From: Janibacter massiliensis
Lineage (GTDB): Bacteria; Actinomycetota; Actinomycetes; Actinomycetales; Dermatophilaceae
DNA: 52,188 nucleotides
Direction of reading: 5' to 3'
Assembly (NCBI RefSeq): GCF_900289115.1
Contig: NZ_LT985196.1
Coordinates: 449,575 to 501,762, forward strand
Each line of letters begins with the position of its first letter. The first letter of the stretch is position 1. Below the pieces are notes generated by a model. That model did not search any database and was not told where the DNA came from. It was given only the letters and a program-made list of their open reading frames with translations. The position numbers and the translations under genes were made by a program. Below, in pieces: positions 34,162 through 43,765 of this stretch.

Positions 34162-34653
34162 TCAGCCCGCCTCCCGTTCGGCGATGGCGCGGATCGCCTC
34201 GAGGGTCGCCGGGATGCCCGCGACCGCGGCCTCGCGACGGTCCGCGAGCTGCGCGCGGGCGTCGTCGCCGTACCTGCGCTCGAAGAACGCGAAGCCCGTC
34301 TCGAGCACCTGCCACGTCTCGGTGAGGCGGCACCCGCTGCCGGTCGGCTCGATCTCGTAGCCCCAGCGGACGACGTCCTCGCCCACGACCCACGCGAACG
34401 AGCGCGGCGGATCCGCCTCGACGACGCGCGACGTGGTCTGCCACTCCCGCGTCGGCGTGACGTTCCGGCCGACGATGACCGCGCCCGGCCGGACCGGGCC
34501 GCCGTCCTCGTACCAGCTCTCGGCGACGACCGGGCTCCACTCGGGGGTGCGGCGCACGTCGGTGACGAGGGCCCACACCGCCTCCGCCGGTGCGGCGATC
34601 TCCACGGTCTGCGCGCGCCCGAACTCGGCGCGGTCGATGTCCGCCAGGCTCAT
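34162..34653 (-). CDS. SRPBCC-family (START-like) protein
   Basis: A 163-aa ligand-binding-fold protein: QTVEIAAPAEAVWALVTDVR, the conserved TPEWSPVV turn, WGYEIEPTGSGCRLTETW and a C-terminal helix ending AIRAIAEREAG. This is the polyketide-cyclase-like branch of SRPBCC. Ligand and role are unknown. ATG 34653 is preferred over an upstream GTG because GGAGGG lies directly before it and MSLADIDRAEFG opens the fold. It is convergent with nothing and lies between two minus-strand genes without tight coupling. Confidence 0.85.
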   Translation of the reverse strand: MSLADIDRAEFGRAQTVEIAAPAEAVWALVTDVRRTPEWSPVVAESWYEDGGPVRPGAVIVGRNVTPTREWQTTSRVVEADPPRSFAWVVGEDVVRWGYEIEPTGSGCRLTETWQVLETGFAFFERRYGDDARAQLADRREAAVAGIPATLEAIRAIAEREAG

Positions 34654-34747
34654 GCCCTCCACACTCCCCCGCCCGGTCACCGACCGCAACCGGCCGGACG
34701 CACTGCGCCCGGGCCGGCGGACCGCCCCGGGCGCAGCGACGGACGGC

Positions 34748-35911
34748 TCAGGCCCAGCGCGGGAGCGGAGCGGGGGTCGTCGGCTTCCGGACGTTCGTCA
34801 GGTCGATGCCGAGGTCGCGGGCGAAGACCAGGCGCGTGGTCCACGAGCCGTCCTCTCGCACCTCGAAGACGCGACTGCCGCGCAGCCGGTGGTTCTCCGC
34901 GCCCCCGAGGCCGTAGGTGCCGAAGCCCGAGCCCGGGCCGTACCCGAGGTGCACCCCGTAGTAGCTGCCGGTGTACGTGTTCACGTGGTCGTGCCCGCAG
35001 TAGACGCCCGTGACGTCCCCGCGGTGGAGGATCGCGGAGAACATGCCGGAGTTGAACGGGCCGGGGCACTCGTCCTCGTTGCGCTCGCCGACGATCTGGT
35101 GCTTGACGCGCGCGCGGGCGTGGTCGGCCTCCGTGCGCGAGTCGACGCTCGCGAACCACATGAAGCGGTGCTCCCACAGCGGGATGTGGATGAACATGAC
35201 ACCGGGCACGATCCGGCCCGCGGCCCGCTCGGCCTGCCGCGAGGTCTCGAGGTACCACTCGACCTGGTCCGCTCGCAGCCAGTCCCAGTCGGGGTACCCG
35301 GCGAAGTCCTGCCCGGCGATGGTGTCCGGCGCGTAGCGCCCCGAGTCGAGCAGCCACACGTTGAACGCGGTGCGGCCGTCGCGCCCGCGGACCGGGACGA
35401 CCGCGTTGCCCGTGCCCGTGATGCGGCGGGCGCCGTCCGGGTTCACGTTGTGCGGGTACCGCTGGAAGAACTCGAGCATGTCCGACTCGTCCATGCCGGT
35501 CTTGCTCGTCGAGTCCTCGTCGTGGTTGCCGAACTGCGCGGCCCACGGGATGCCCGCGGCCTCGACCGGGGCGATGACGTTGTTCAGCGCCTGCTTCGTC
35601 TGCAGACCCGTGTCCGGCCCGCCGTTGATGTTGTCGCCGACGAAGACGACGAGGTCGGGCTCCTCCTGGGCGATGACCTTCGTGACGAGCTCGATCGTCC
35701 GCGCATCGGTCGTCTCGTCGTCCTGGGTGTCGTTGAGCTGGACGATCTTGAACGAGCCGTCGCGACGGAACGACAGGCGCGGGGCGTGGCCGTGGCGTCG
35801 ACGCAGGCCGTGGGTCGGGGACGCGTCGGCGGCGCCGGCGCTCAGGGCGGTGGCGGCCAGGCCGGCGGCACCCGCGGTGATCATGCTGCGACGGCTGGGT
35901 GCGGTGGTCAT
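34748..35911 (-). CDS. Tat-exported metallophosphoesterase
   Basis: A 387-aa exported phosphatase. The N-terminus carries a twin-arginine-type signal (SRRSMITAGAAGLAATAL), then a basic His-rich linker. The calcineurin-like fold follows: IVQLNDTQDD (the usual D-x-H is N-D-T-Q here), VVFVGDNINGG, AQFGNHDEDS, the His-rich IHIPLWEHRFM and VYCGHDHVNTYTG. The N-D-T-Q variant is typical of the Dcr2/Sia1-like branch. Substrate is unknown. The ATG is 114 nt beyond the ilvD stop, so it may be transcribed with or without ilvD. Confidence 0.9.
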   Translation of the reverse strand: MTTAPSRRSMITAGAAGLAATALSAGAADASPTHGLRRRHGHAPRLSFRRDGSFKIVQLNDTQDDETTDARTIELVTKVIAQEEPDLVVFVGDNINGGPDTGLQTKQALNNVIAPVEAAGIPWAAQFGNHDEDSTSKTGMDESDMLEFFQRYPHNVNPDGARRITGTGNAVVPVRGRDGRTAFNVWLLDSGRYAPDTIAGQDFAGYPDWDWLRADQVEWYLETSRQAERAAGRIVPGVMFIHIPLWEHRFMWFASVDSRTEADHARARVKHQIVGERNEDECPGPFNSGMFSAILHRGDVTGVYCGHDHVNTYTGSYYGVHLGYGPGSGFGTYGLGGAENHRLRGSRVFEVREDGSWTTRLVFARDLGIDLTNVRKPTTPAPLPRWA

Positions 35912-36025
35912 GGCGGGTCTCCCTGAGGGCGGGGGTGACGGGCACCACGAACCTAGGGTCGCGACGTGACAAGCGGGTGACCCCGGGCAGACCTGCGGTG
36001 AACGTCCGGCGACGCCGGGCGCGGA

Positions 36026-37879
36026 TCAGTCGACGACGCGCGCTGCGCCCTTGTCCGCCGACTGCGCGAACCGGGCGAAGATCCGCAGCGCGGGCGAGAC
36101 CGGACGGTCCCGGTCGACGGGCTGCCAGCCGCGCTCGTCCTGCTCGGACCGGCGACGGCGCAGCTCGTCCTCGTCGACGAGCAGCTGCACGCGGCGCTCG
36201 GGGATGGAGAACTCGATGACGTCCCCGTCCCGGACGAGCCCGATCGGCCCGCCGCTGGCCGCCTCCGGCGAGACGTGCCCGACCGACAGGCCCGAGGACC
36301 CGCCGGAGAACCGGCCGTCCGTGATGAGGGCGCACTTCGGGCCGAGCCCGACGCCCTTGAGGTAGCTCGTCGGGTAGAGCATCTCCTGCATCCCGGGACC
36401 GCCCTTCGGGCCCTCGTACCGGACGACGACGACGTCCCCGGCCTGGATCTGCCCGGAGAGGATCATCTCGACCGCCTGCTCCTGCGACTCGGCCACGCGC
36501 GCCGGGCCGGAGAAGCTCCACTGGTGCTCGGGCACGCCCGCGGTCTTGACGATGCACCCGTCCGGGGCGAGGTTGCCGCGGAGCACGGCGAGGCCGCCCT
36601 CGGCGGTGTACGCGTGCTCGACCGACCGGATGCAGCCGTGCTCGGCGTCGGTGTCGAGGTCGGCCCAGCGCTTGGTCGAGCTGAACGCCTCCGTCGTGCG
36701 GACACCGCCGGGCGCGGCGTGGAAGAGCTCGGTCGCCTCCGGCGTGGCCGTCCCCGAGCGGATGTCCCAGGCTCCCAGCCACGCGTCGACGGACTCGCTG
36801 TGGACGGCGTGGACGGCGCGGTCGAGCATCCCGGCCCGGTCGAGCTCGCCGAGGATGGCCGGGACGCCTCCGGCCCGGTGCACGTCCTCCATGTAGTAAT
36901 CGGTCGAGTTCGGGGCGACCTTGACCAGGCACGGCGTGACCCGCGAGAGCGCGTCGATGTCGTCCTGGTCGAAGTCGACGCCGGCCTCGTGCGCGGCCGC
37001 CAGCAGGTGGAGGATCGTGTTCGTCGAGCCGCCCATCGCGATGTCCAGGCGCATCGCGTTGGCGAACGCCGGGCGGGTCGCGATCGCCCGCGGCAGCACC
37101 GAGTCGTCGTCACTGTCGTAGTACCGGCGGCACAGGTCGACGACGAGGCGCCCGGCCTCCTCGAAGAGCCCGCGCCGGGCCGCCGCCGTCGCCAGCGTCG
37201 AACCGTTGCCGGGCAGCGACAGGCCGAGGGCCTCGGTGAGGCAGTTCATCGAGTTCGCCGTGAACATCCCCGAGCACGAGCCGCACGTCGGGCACGCGGC
37301 CTTCTCGATCGCGTCGATCTCCGTGTCCGAGACGGTGTCGTCGACGGCCTTGATCATCGCGTCGATGAGGTCGAGGCGGCCCCCGGCGGCGGGCTCGCCG
37401 TCGACGACCTGCTCGCCGAGCGCGCGACCGGCCTCCATCGGGCCCCCGCTGACGAAGACGGTCGGGATGTCCAGCCGCAGGGCGGCCAGCAGCATCCCGG
37501 GCGTGATCTTGTCGCAGTTGCTGATGCACACGAGCGCGTCGGCCCGGTGCGCCTGGACCATGTACTCGACGCTGTCGGCGATGACCTCGCGGCTGGGCAG
37601 GGAGTAGAGCATGCCCGCGTGACCCATCGCGATCCCGTCGTCGACGGCGATGGTGTTGAACTCGCGCCCGACGCCACCGGCCTCGGCGATCGCGTCGGAG
37701 ACGAGGCGACCCATGTCCCTCAGGTGGACGTGACCGGGGACGAACTGCGTGAAGGAGTTCGCGACGGCGACGATCGGCTTGCCGAAGTCACCCTCCCCCA
37801 TGCCGGTGGCGCGCCACAGGGCGCGGGCGCCGGCCATGTTGCGGCCGTGGGTGGTGGTCCTGGAACGCAGCTCGGGCAT
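36026..37879 (-). CDS. ilvD: Dihydroxy-acid dehydratase
   Basis: A 617-aa Fe-S enzyme of valine, leucine and isoleucine synthesis that dehydrates 2,3-dihydroxy acids to 2-oxo acids. Cluster ligands are visible: Cys in [13 protein letters not shown] and the two in [15 protein letters not shown]. The C-terminal active site has [20 protein letters not shown] with the catalytic Ser. Length equals the long (E. coli-like) type. Other ilv genes are not nearby. The ATG has TACCGT exactly 6 nt upstream, so it is probably leaderless. The DUF2382 gene lies 26 nt upstream on the same strand. Confidence 0.97.
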   Translation of the reverse strand: MPELRSRTTTHGRNMAGARALWRATGMGEGDFGKPIVAVANSFTQFVPGHVHLRDMGRLVSDAIAEAGGVGREFNTIAVDDGIAMGHAGMLYSLPSREVIADSVEYMVQAHRADALVCISNCDKITPGMLLAALRLDIPTVFVSGGPMEAGRALGEQVVDGEPAAGGRLDLIDAMIKAVDDTVSDTEIDAIEKAACPTCGSCSGMFTANSMNCLTEALGLSLPGNGSTLATAAARRGLFEEAGRLVVDLCRRYYDSDDDSVLPRAIATRPAFANAMRLDIAMGGSTNTILHLLAAAHEAGVDFDQDDIDALSRVTPCLVKVAPNSTDYYMEDVHRAGGVPAILGELDRAGMLDRAVHAVHSESVDAWLGAWDIRSGTATPEATELFHAAPGGVRTTEAFSSTKRWADLDTDAEHGCIRSVEHAYTAEGGLAVLRGNLAPDGCIVKTAGVPEHQWSFSGPARVAESQEQAVEMILSGQIQAGDVVVVRYEGPKGGPGMQEMLYPTSYLKGVGLGPKCALITDGRFSGGSSGLSVGHVSPEAASGGPIGLVRDGDVIEFSIPERRVQLLVDEDELRRRRSEQDERGWQPVDRDRPVSPALRIFARFAQSADKGAARVVD

Positions 37880-37885
37880 GGACCC

Positions 37886-37891
37886 ACGGTA
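37886..37891 (-). promoter_or_regulatory. -10 element of ilvD (leaderless)
   Basis: TACCGT on the minus strand, 6 nt before the ilvD ATG, placed in the 26-nt gap after the DUF2382 gene, so ilvD can be transcribed on its own. Confidence 0.45.
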
Positions 37892-37905
37892 GGCGCCGCC
37901 GTCGC

Positions 37906-38406
37906 TCAGGCGCGGGGCGCCCCGTCCACCGGGTCGACGTGCCCGACCTCGACCTGCTCGCGGGCGACCTCCGTCGTGACGGGGACCTCCTCGCGGGTGA
38001 CGCTGCGCACGAGCCGGATGCGCTCGACCTCGACGACCTCGGTCGCGAAGACGGGGCGCTCGGCGCGCACGACGATCTCCTGCTCATCGGCCCGCAGGTC
38101 GCGCTCGCCGTCGGTCCACTCGCGGTCGACGTCGGCGGTGCTGGTCCCCGCCTCGACCGCCGCGGTCGGGGTCGTCGCACGGTCGACCGGCACCCGGACG
38201 ATCTCGACCTCCTCGCGGCGCAGCGGGATGGTGAACGTGACGTCCTCGGTGACGATCCGCGTCCGGACGACGACGCGCTCCCCTGCCACCCGCTCGGTGC
38301 CGACGACGAGGCGCTCCTCGCGGACCACGAGGCCGTCGCGGTCATCGAGGCCCTCGACGGGCCGGTGGTCACGGTCGATGGCGTGCTCGGGCGTGTGGTC
38401 GGTCAT
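37906..38406 (-). CDS. DUF2382 (YsnF/AvaK-type) stress protein
   Basis: A 166-aa protein with two related beta-rich units typical of DUF2382: [20 protein letters not shown] and a second unit with [20 protein letters not shown], each full of Glu/Arg/Val alternation, plus [20 protein letters not shown]. Many DUF2382 proteins carry an N-terminal PRC-barrel; this one does not. The domain is linked with general stress or desiccation but has no known activity. It precedes ilvD by 26 nt. The divergent cation-efflux gene starts 126 nt away. Confidence 0.85.
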   Translation of the reverse strand: MTDHTPEHAIDRDHRPVEGLDDRDGLVVREERLVVGTERVAGERVVVRTRIVTEDVTFTIPLRREEVEIVRVPVDRATTPTAAVEAGTSTADVDREWTDGERDLRADEQEIVVRAERPVFATEVVEVERIRLVRSVTREEVPVTTEVAREQVEVGHVDPVDGAPRA

Positions 38407-38531
38407 GCCGTCCGTCCTCGTCGTCGTGATGACCTGCGGCGATGGGCGCAGCAGCCGTCCCCCGACCCTAGATCACCGCAGGCCCGCTGGGAACTGCGCA
38501 CGACGGCGCAGGGGTGGGAGGATGTCCCTCC

Positions 38532-39527
38532 GTGACCGCCGTTCCCGCCACCACGCCTGCACGACCCGGCCCGCCGGCCCGGGTCGACCTGACGAAGTTC
38601 GCGCTCCTGTCGGTCGCCGCGGCGGTGGTGACGATCGCGCTCAAGGTGTACGCGTGGCGGATCACCGGCTCGGTCGGCCTCCTGTCCGACGCCGCCGAGT
38701 CGGTCGTCAACCTCGTCGCGGCGGTCACCGCGCTCTTCGCGCTGCGCGTCGCCGCCCGCCCCGAGGACAAGAACCACCACTTCGGGCACGCGAAGGCCGA
38801 GTACTTCTCCGCCGCGATCGAGGGTCAGATGATCTTCATCGCAGCCTGCGTCATCATCTGGACCGCCGTCCAGCGGCTCCTCCACCCCGCGCCGATCGAG
38901 TCCGTCGGGATCGGTCTGGCCGTCTCCGTCGTCGCCTCGCTCGTCAACGGGGCGTGCGCGCTCGTCCTCCTGCGCGCCGGCCGCGAGCACCGCTCGATCA
39001 CGCTGACCGCCGACGGCAAGCACCTCATGACGGACGTCGTCACCTCGGCCGGCGTCGTCGTCGGCGTCGCCCTCGTGTGGATCAGCGGGCTGCAGTGGCT
39101 CGACCCCGTCGTCGCGCTGCTCGTCGGCCTCAACATCATCGTCACCGGGTGGAAGCTCCTCCAGGAGTCGGCCGACGGGCTCATGGACATCTCCCTGCCC
39201 AAGGAGGACAACGCCCGCATCTCCGAGGCCCTCGGCCGGTTCGTCACGCAGGACGTGCACTTCCACGGCCTGCGCACCCGGGAGGCAGGGCACCGCCGGT
39301 ACGCCGAGGTCCACGTCCTCGTCCCCGGCTCGTGGACGGTGACGCAGGGCCACGACCTCGTCGAGGACGTCGAGGCCGCGCTGCGGGAGGAGCTGCCCGA
39401 CGTGACCCTCGTCTGCCACCTCGAGCCGAACGACGACCCCCGCAGCTACGACGACTACCCGACCGAGTTCCCGGTCCCCGACCACGCCGAGATGCGGCGC
39501 CGCGCGGGGGTCGACGGGGCCTCCTGA
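38532..39527 (+). CDS. Cation diffusion facilitator (CDF) metal exporter
   Basis: A 331-aa metal/proton antiporter. Six membrane helices fall within residues about 20-220. Metal-site motifs are GLLSDAAESVVNLVAA (helix 2) and TADGKHLMTDVVTSAGV (helix 5, H-x3-D). The loop DKNHHFGHAKAEYFSAA and the cytoplasmic C-terminal domain (HFHGLRTREAGHRRYAEVHV) are also typical. Probable cargo is zinc, iron, cobalt or manganese. GTG 38532 is used because GGGAGG lies 10 nt upstream. It stands just before the pilus locus without a functional link. Confidence 0.92.
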   Translation: MTAVPATTPARPGPPARVDLTKFALLSVAAAVVTIALKVYAWRITGSVGLLSDAAESVVNLVAAVTALFALRVAARPEDKNHHFGHAKAEYFSAAIEGQMIFIAACVIIWTAVQRLLHPAPIESVGIGLAVSVVASLVNGACALVLLRAGREHRSITLTADGKHLMTDVVTSAGVVVGVALVWISGLQWLDPVVALLVGLNIIVTGWKLLQESADGLMDISLPKEDNARISEALGRFVTQDVHFHGLRTREAGHRRYAEVHVLVPGSWTVTQGHDLVEDVEAALREELPDVTLVCHLEPNDDPRSYDDYPTEFPVPDHAEMRRRAGVDGAS

Positions 39528-39557
39528 GCCCGCCGAGCCGAGCCCTCCGTCCCGGGG

Positions 39558-39567
39558 TACAGTCCAC
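39558..39567 (+). promoter_or_regulatory. Shared TACAGT element upstream of the Tad locus
   Basis: TACAGTCCAC; the same TACAGTCSAC string stands upstream of the flp gene (44756-44765). TACAGT fits a -10 hexamer. No clear -35 is seen. It would give a leader of about 60 nt before the SAF-domain gene. Confidence 0.4.
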
Positions 39568-39630
39568 CCCGGCAGGGGTGTCGGTCCCTGCCGAGCGACC
39601 CACGACGCACGTGACAGGGGCCCCTCCCGG

Positions 39631-40437
39631 ATGAGCACCGCACCTCAGCCACCCAGCCAGTCCGTTCCGCCGCAGCCGGGCCAGCACCCGATCGCGGGGC
39701 AGCCGGTCGCCCAGCAGGCCCAGCCGGCGCCCGACGAGCGGCGCCGGGCGCGGAAGGGGACCAACGAGCAGGCGGCCGCACCGGCCGGGACCCCGGTCCC
39801 GCCGCCGAAGCTGCGTCGCCGCCCGCTCTACATCGCCCTCGGGCTCCTGGCCGTCGCGCTCGGCGCGATCCTCACGGCGTTCCTCGTCAGCAGCCTGACG
39901 AGCTCAAGCTCGGTCGTCGCCGTGAGCAAGGACATCCGGCGCGGCGAGGTGATCGAGGCCTCCGACCTCATGCCCGCGCAGGTCAACGACGGCTCGGGAC
40001 TCAACCCGATCCCCTTCGCCGACCAGGACCTCGTCGTCGGCAAGCGCGCCGCCTACGACCTGCCGGCCGGGGGCATCGTCCCGCGCAACGGTTACACCGC
40101 GCAGACCGTCCCCGGCCCGAACAACGCGCTCGTGGGCCTCAGCTTCGACGCCGGCCACGTGCCCAACAGCGAGCTCCTCACGGGCGACCGGGTGACCGTC
40201 GTCCGCGCGCCCAACGGCGAGGGGACGGTCGCCGGCGCCGGGGGCGGCTCCTTCACGGAGGTCGCCGGCACCGTCGTCGCAACCCGGCGCAACGCCGACG
40301 GCACGAAGATCCTCGTCGACATCGAGTTCACCGCCGCCGACGCCAAGACCGTCGCCAAGGCGTCCGGCCCCGGGGACCTCGCCCTCGTCCTCAACAGCCG
40401 CTCGCAGAGCGACACGAAGGAAGCGGCGGGCAGCTGA
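39631..40437 (+). CDS. SAF-domain pilus assembly protein (CpaB/RcpC-like)
   Basis: A 268-aa membrane-anchored protein, first gene of the Tad locus. Residues 1-65 are Gln/Pro/Ala-rich and cytoplasmic. A membrane helix spans about 68-90 (PLYIALGLLAVALGAILTAF). The extracytoplasmic SAF domain starts with VVAVSKDIRRGEVIEASDLM and includes KRAAYDLPAGGIVPRNGY. CpaB/RcpC proteins of diderms modify the secretin channel; a monoderm has no secretin, so the job here is probably in guiding the pilus through the wall (inference). The next gene starts 1 nt after its stop. Confidence 0.88.
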   Translation: MSTAPQPPSQSVPPQPGQHPIAGQPVAQQAQPAPDERRRARKGTNEQAAAPAGTPVPPPKLRRRPLYIALGLLAVALGAILTAFLVSSLTSSSSVVAVSKDIRRGEVIEASDLMPAQVNDGSGLNPIPFADQDLVVGKRAAYDLPAGGIVPRNGYTAQTVPGPNNALVGLSFDAGHVPNSELLTGDRVTVVRAPNGEGTVAGAGGGSFTEVAGTVVATRRNADGTKILVDIEFTAADAKTVAKASGPGDLALVLNSRSQSDTKEAAGS

Positions 40438-40438
40438 C

Positions 40439-41239
40439 GTGGCCGTCGTATCCCTCTTCTCGGTCGGAGGCGCACCCGGGGTCACCGTGAGCTCGCTGGG
40501 GCTCGCGCTCTCCTGGCCGCGGCCGGTCCTCCTCGTCGACGCGAACCCCAACGCTGGCTCGGCGGTGCTCGCGGGCTACCTGCGCGGCCAGATGCCCCAC
40601 GACCGCGGTCTGCTCGACCTCGCGATCGCCCACCGCGCGGGCGACCTCGGCGCGGCGGTCGGTGCGACGGCCCGGGAGATCCCCGGGTCCAAGGTCCGCT
40701 ACATCCCCGGCCTGCGCTCCCACGTCCAGGCCCCGACGACGACCTCCCTGTGGGAGCCGCTCTCCGGGGTCCTGCGCTCCCTCGAGCAGCAGGGGATGGA
40801 CGCGATCGTCGACTGCGGTCACCTGGGCCTCGTCGGCGCGCCGAAGCCGATCGTCCACACCTCCGACGTCGCGCTGCTGACCACCCGGACCTCGCTGCCG
40901 GACCTGTCGGCCGCCCGCTCGTGGGCCAAGGAGCTGAGCGGCGAGTTCCAGCAGCTCGGCACCCCCGACCACCTCGGCTGCCTCGTCGTCGGGGAGGGCC
41001 AGCCCTACGGGCACCGCGAGGTCCAGAAGGTCCTGCGCCTGCCCGTCGTCAGCGCGCTGCCGTGGGACCCCGAGACCGCCGCGGTCTTCCACCACGGTGC
41101 GGACGCCCCGAAGCGGTTCACCAACAGCCCCCTCAACCGCGGGCTGCGGGCGACCGCACAGGCGATCCTCGGCCTCATCACGACCAACCGCGAGCGTCTC
41201 GGCACGCACGCGCCGTCCCAGGAGCCCACCCGTGCGTGA
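40439..41239 (+). CDS. tadZ: TadZ/CpaE-like ParA-family protein with degenerate P-loop
   Basis: A 266-aa MinD/ParA-fold protein. The first strand and loop read VVSLFSVGGAPGVTVSSLGL; the Walker lysines (normally KGGxGKT) are missing. LLVDANPNAGSAVLAGYLRG replaces the usual DxDxQ region and DAIVDCGHLGLVG the Walker B region. ATP hydrolysis is therefore doubtful. TadZ proteins mark the cell pole and localise the pilus machine; some family members also have weak ATPase sites. GTG 40439 follows the SAF gene directly, and its end overlaps the TadA start by 8 nt. Confidence 0.85.
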   Translation: MAVVSLFSVGGAPGVTVSSLGLALSWPRPVLLVDANPNAGSAVLAGYLRGQMPHDRGLLDLAIAHRAGDLGAAVGATAREIPGSKVRYIPGLRSHVQAPTTTSLWEPLSGVLRSLEQQGMDAIVDCGHLGLVGAPKPIVHTSDVALLTTRTSLPDLSAARSWAKELSGEFQQLGTPDHLGCLVVGEGQPYGHREVQKVLRLPVVSALPWDPETAAVFHHGADAPKRFTNSPLNRGLRATAQAILGLITTNRERLGTHAPSQEPTRA

Positions 41240-42893
41240 CCAGGACCCCGGCGAGATCGGCATCCCCCTCTTCGACGACGACCTCGACGGTGTCGACGAG
41301 TCCACGTCCTCGCGGGCCGACGTCTCGCAGCGGTACGCCGCCGGGGCGGGCTCGACACCCTTCACGATCGACGCCGCGCTCGCCCCCTCGCCGCCCCAGC
41401 CGACCCTCGGTCTGGCTCCCCCGGTGGCACCGACGAGCGCGACCTCCGTGCCCGGCCTCGCCGCACCGTCCGTCCCCGAACCGTCCGCCCCGTCCGCGGT
41501 CGCCGGGTCACCGACGGTCCCGACGGGGACCAGCACCTCGACCAGTCGCCCCGGCTCCCGCGACCAGGGCATCGACTGGGCCCAGGTCGCCGCCCTGCGG
41601 ACGCAGGCGTCGGAGATGCTCACGAGCGCGATCGCCGAACGGGGCAACGCCCTCGACGGGGACGCGCAGCGCGAGCTCGGCCGAACGATCATCCTCGAGC
41701 TGCTCCAGTCCACGGCCGCCGAGAACCTCGCCGTCGGACGTCGGGCGTGGTCGCTCGAGGAGCAGGGCCGCATCGCGCAGGCCGTCCACGATGCGCTCTT
41801 CGGCCTCGGCCGGCTCCAGCCGCTCGTCGACGACCCCCAGGTCGAGAACATCGAGATCACCGGCTGCGACCAGGTCCTGCTCGAGTACGTCGACGGGTCC
41901 CTCCACGAGGGCCCGGCGGTCGCCGAGTCCGACCAGGAGCTCATCGACTTCCTCGTCTTCCTCGCCAGCCGGTCCGAGGTGAACGCCCGTCCGTTCTCCG
42001 AGGCGCAGCCGCGGCTGCACATGCGGCTCGACGGCGGGGCCCGGCTCGCGGCGACCGCGTGGGTCACCCCGCGCCCGTCGCTCGTCATCCGACGTCACCG
42101 TCTCCGGGAGATCACCCTCGAGGAGCTGTCCGAGCGCGGGATGCTCGACCCCGTCGCCGTCTCCTTCCTGCGCGCCGCGGTGCGGGCGAAGAAGTCGATC
42201 GTCGTCTCCGGTCCCCAGGGCGCGGGCAAGACGACGATGGTCCGCGCGCTGTGCGCCGAGCTCGACCCGTGGGAGCGGATCGGCACGTTCGAGACGGAGT
42301 ACGAGCTCCACCTGCACGAGCTCACCGAGAAGCACCGCCGGATCGTCGCCTGGGAGTCCCGCCCGGGCTCCGGCGAGGTCGGCCCGGACGGCCGTCAGGC
42401 CGGCGAGATCCCGCTGGACGACCTGCTCTACGACTCCTTCCGCTTCAACCTCTCCCGCCAGATCGTCGGCGAGGTCCGCGGCAAGGAGGTCATGGCGATG
42501 ATCAAGGCGATGCAGTCGGGCTCCGGCTCGATCAGCACGACGCACTCCGCCGACGCCGTCGGCGCGATCCGCAAGCTCATCACCTGCGCCATGGAGGCCG
42601 GCGGGCACGTGACCGAGGCCTACGCCCAGCGGGCCGTCGCCGAGCACATCAACATCATCGTCCAGCTCCACCTCGACACCCGACCGGCCGCGGACGGCAC
42701 CCCCCGGCGCGAGCGCTACGTCAGCGAGATCATCGCCGTGCACCCCGGCGAGGACGGCCCGGCGACGACCCACGTGTTCCGGCCCAACCCCGACGGCGGC
42801 GAGCCGATCCCGAGCGTCCTGCCCGACGACTACCGCGAGCTGGCCCGCTTCGGCTTCGACATCGAGGGCTACTACGCCGGGGTCCGGGCCTGA
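41232..42893 (+). CDS. Pilus assembly/secretion ATPase TadA (CpaF)
   Basis: A 553-aa type II/IV secretion ATPase that powers Flp pilus growth; unrelated to the tRNA deaminase of the same name. Residues 1-115 are Pro/Ser/Ala/Thr-rich and disordered. The helical N-domain follows (SEMLTSAIAERGNALD), then LGRLQPLVDDPQVENIEITG, Walker A VVSGPQGAGKTTMVRAL near residue 325, RFNLSRQIVGEVRGKEVMAM, and the His box SISTTHSADAV. GTG 41232 overlaps the tadZ stop. Its stop overlaps the tadB ATG (TGATG). The locus is therefore one tightly coupled operon. Confidence 0.95.
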   Translation: MRDQDPGEIGIPLFDDDLDGVDESTSSRADVSQRYAAGAGSTPFTIDAALAPSPPQPTLGLAPPVAPTSATSVPGLAAPSVPEPSAPSAVAGSPTVPTGTSTSTSRPGSRDQGIDWAQVAALRTQASEMLTSAIAERGNALDGDAQRELGRTIILELLQSTAAENLAVGRRAWSLEEQGRIAQAVHDALFGLGRLQPLVDDPQVENIEITGCDQVLLEYVDGSLHEGPAVAESDQELIDFLVFLASRSEVNARPFSEAQPRLHMRLDGGARLAATAWVTPRPSLVIRRHRLREITLEELSERGMLDPVAVSFLRAAVRAKKSIVVSGPQGAGKTTMVRALCAELDPWERIGTFETEYELHLHELTEKHRRIVAWESRPGSGEVGPDGRQAGEIPLDDLLYDSFRFNLSRQIVGEVRGKEVMAMIKAMQSGSGSISTTHSADAVGAIRKLITCAMEAGGHVTEAYAQRAVAEHINIIVQLHLDTRPAADGTPRRERYVSEIIAVHPGEDGPATTHVFRPNPDGGEPIPSVLPDDYRELARFGFDIEGYYAGVRA

Positions 42894-43765
42894 TGCAGAC
42901 CCAGATCGCCGCGCTCGCCGGCGCCCTCGCCGTCGGAGGGATCATCCTCGTCCTCGTCGGCATGCGGCCGGCGCCGGAGCGGCAGCAGGCGGCCTTCACG
43001 CGCCGCCGCAGCCCCCTGGCGACGCGGTGGCGGCGGCTCGAGACCCGGACGCGGCGGCTCGTCGTCGGTGGCGTCACGGCCGGGCTCCTCATCGGGATCC
43101 TCACCGGGTGGTGGATCGCGCTCGTCGTCATCCCGGCAGGGGTCATCGGCCTGCCGATCCTGCTGTCCGCCGGGGGTGCGGCCCGGAAGATCGACCGCCT
43201 CGAGGCCATGGAGGAGTGGGCGCGCTCGCTCGCCGGCGTCCTCACCGTCGGCGTGGGGCTCGAGCAGGCGATCGTCGCGACCCTCCGCTCGACCCCGAAG
43301 CCGATCGAGCCGGAGGTGACCCTGCTCGCCGCGCGCCTGCGCGCCCGCTGGCCCACGCGGGACGCGATCCGGGCCTTCGCCGATGATCTCGACGACCCGA
43401 CCGGCGACCTGCTGTGCGCCAACCTGCTCCTCGGTGCCCAGCGGCGTGGCGCAGGCCTGGCCAGCGTCCTGGAGTCCGTCGCCCAGTCCGTCTCCGAGGA
43501 CGTTCGCGGGCGGCGCATGATCGAGGCCGACCGCGCCAAGCCTCGGGCGACCGCCCGCTGGGTCACGCTCATCACGATCGCGGTCCTGCTCTTCCTCTTC
43601 TTCGCGACGAGCTACGTCGACCCGTACCGGAGCGGCATCGGACAGGTCATCCTCGCCGTCCTGCTGTCGGCGTACGTCGGCTGCCTCGTGTGGATGCGGG
43701 CGATGGCGCGGGGCAAGGAGCTGCCGCGGTTCATCGGTACCGACGTCGCCGAGGAGGTCCGGTGA
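42893..43765 (+). CDS. tadB: Pilus inner-membrane platform protein TadB
   Basis: A 290-aa type II secretion F-domain protein. Helices lie at about 5-24, 62-100 (two close segments) and at the C-terminus (about 225-280). The cytoplasmic F domain has MEEWARSLAGVLTVGVGLEQ and LLGAQRRGAGLASVLESVAQ, both characteristic. With TadC it forms the platform on which the TadA ATPase works. ATG 42893 overlaps the tadA stop, and its end overlaps the tadC GTG (GTGA). Confidence 0.92.
   Translation: MQTQIAALAGALAVGGIILVLVGMRPAPERQQAAFTRRRSPLATRWRRLETRTRRLVVGGVTAGLLIGILTGWWIALVVIPAGVIGLPILLSAGGAARKIDRLEAMEEWARSLAGVLTVGVGLEQAIVATLRSTPKPIEPEVTLLAARLRARWPTRDAIRAFADDLDDPTGDLLCANLLLGAQRRGAGLASVLESVAQSVSEDVRGRRMIEADRAKPRATARWVTLITIAVLLFLFFATSYVDPYRSGIGQVILAVLLSAYVGCLVWMRAMARGKELPRFIGTDVAEEVR

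Noticed and set aside
40439-41239. Active ParA-type partition ATPase
   Set aside because: The P-loop lysines are missing and the gene lies in a Tad operon, so a TadZ-like role is more likely.
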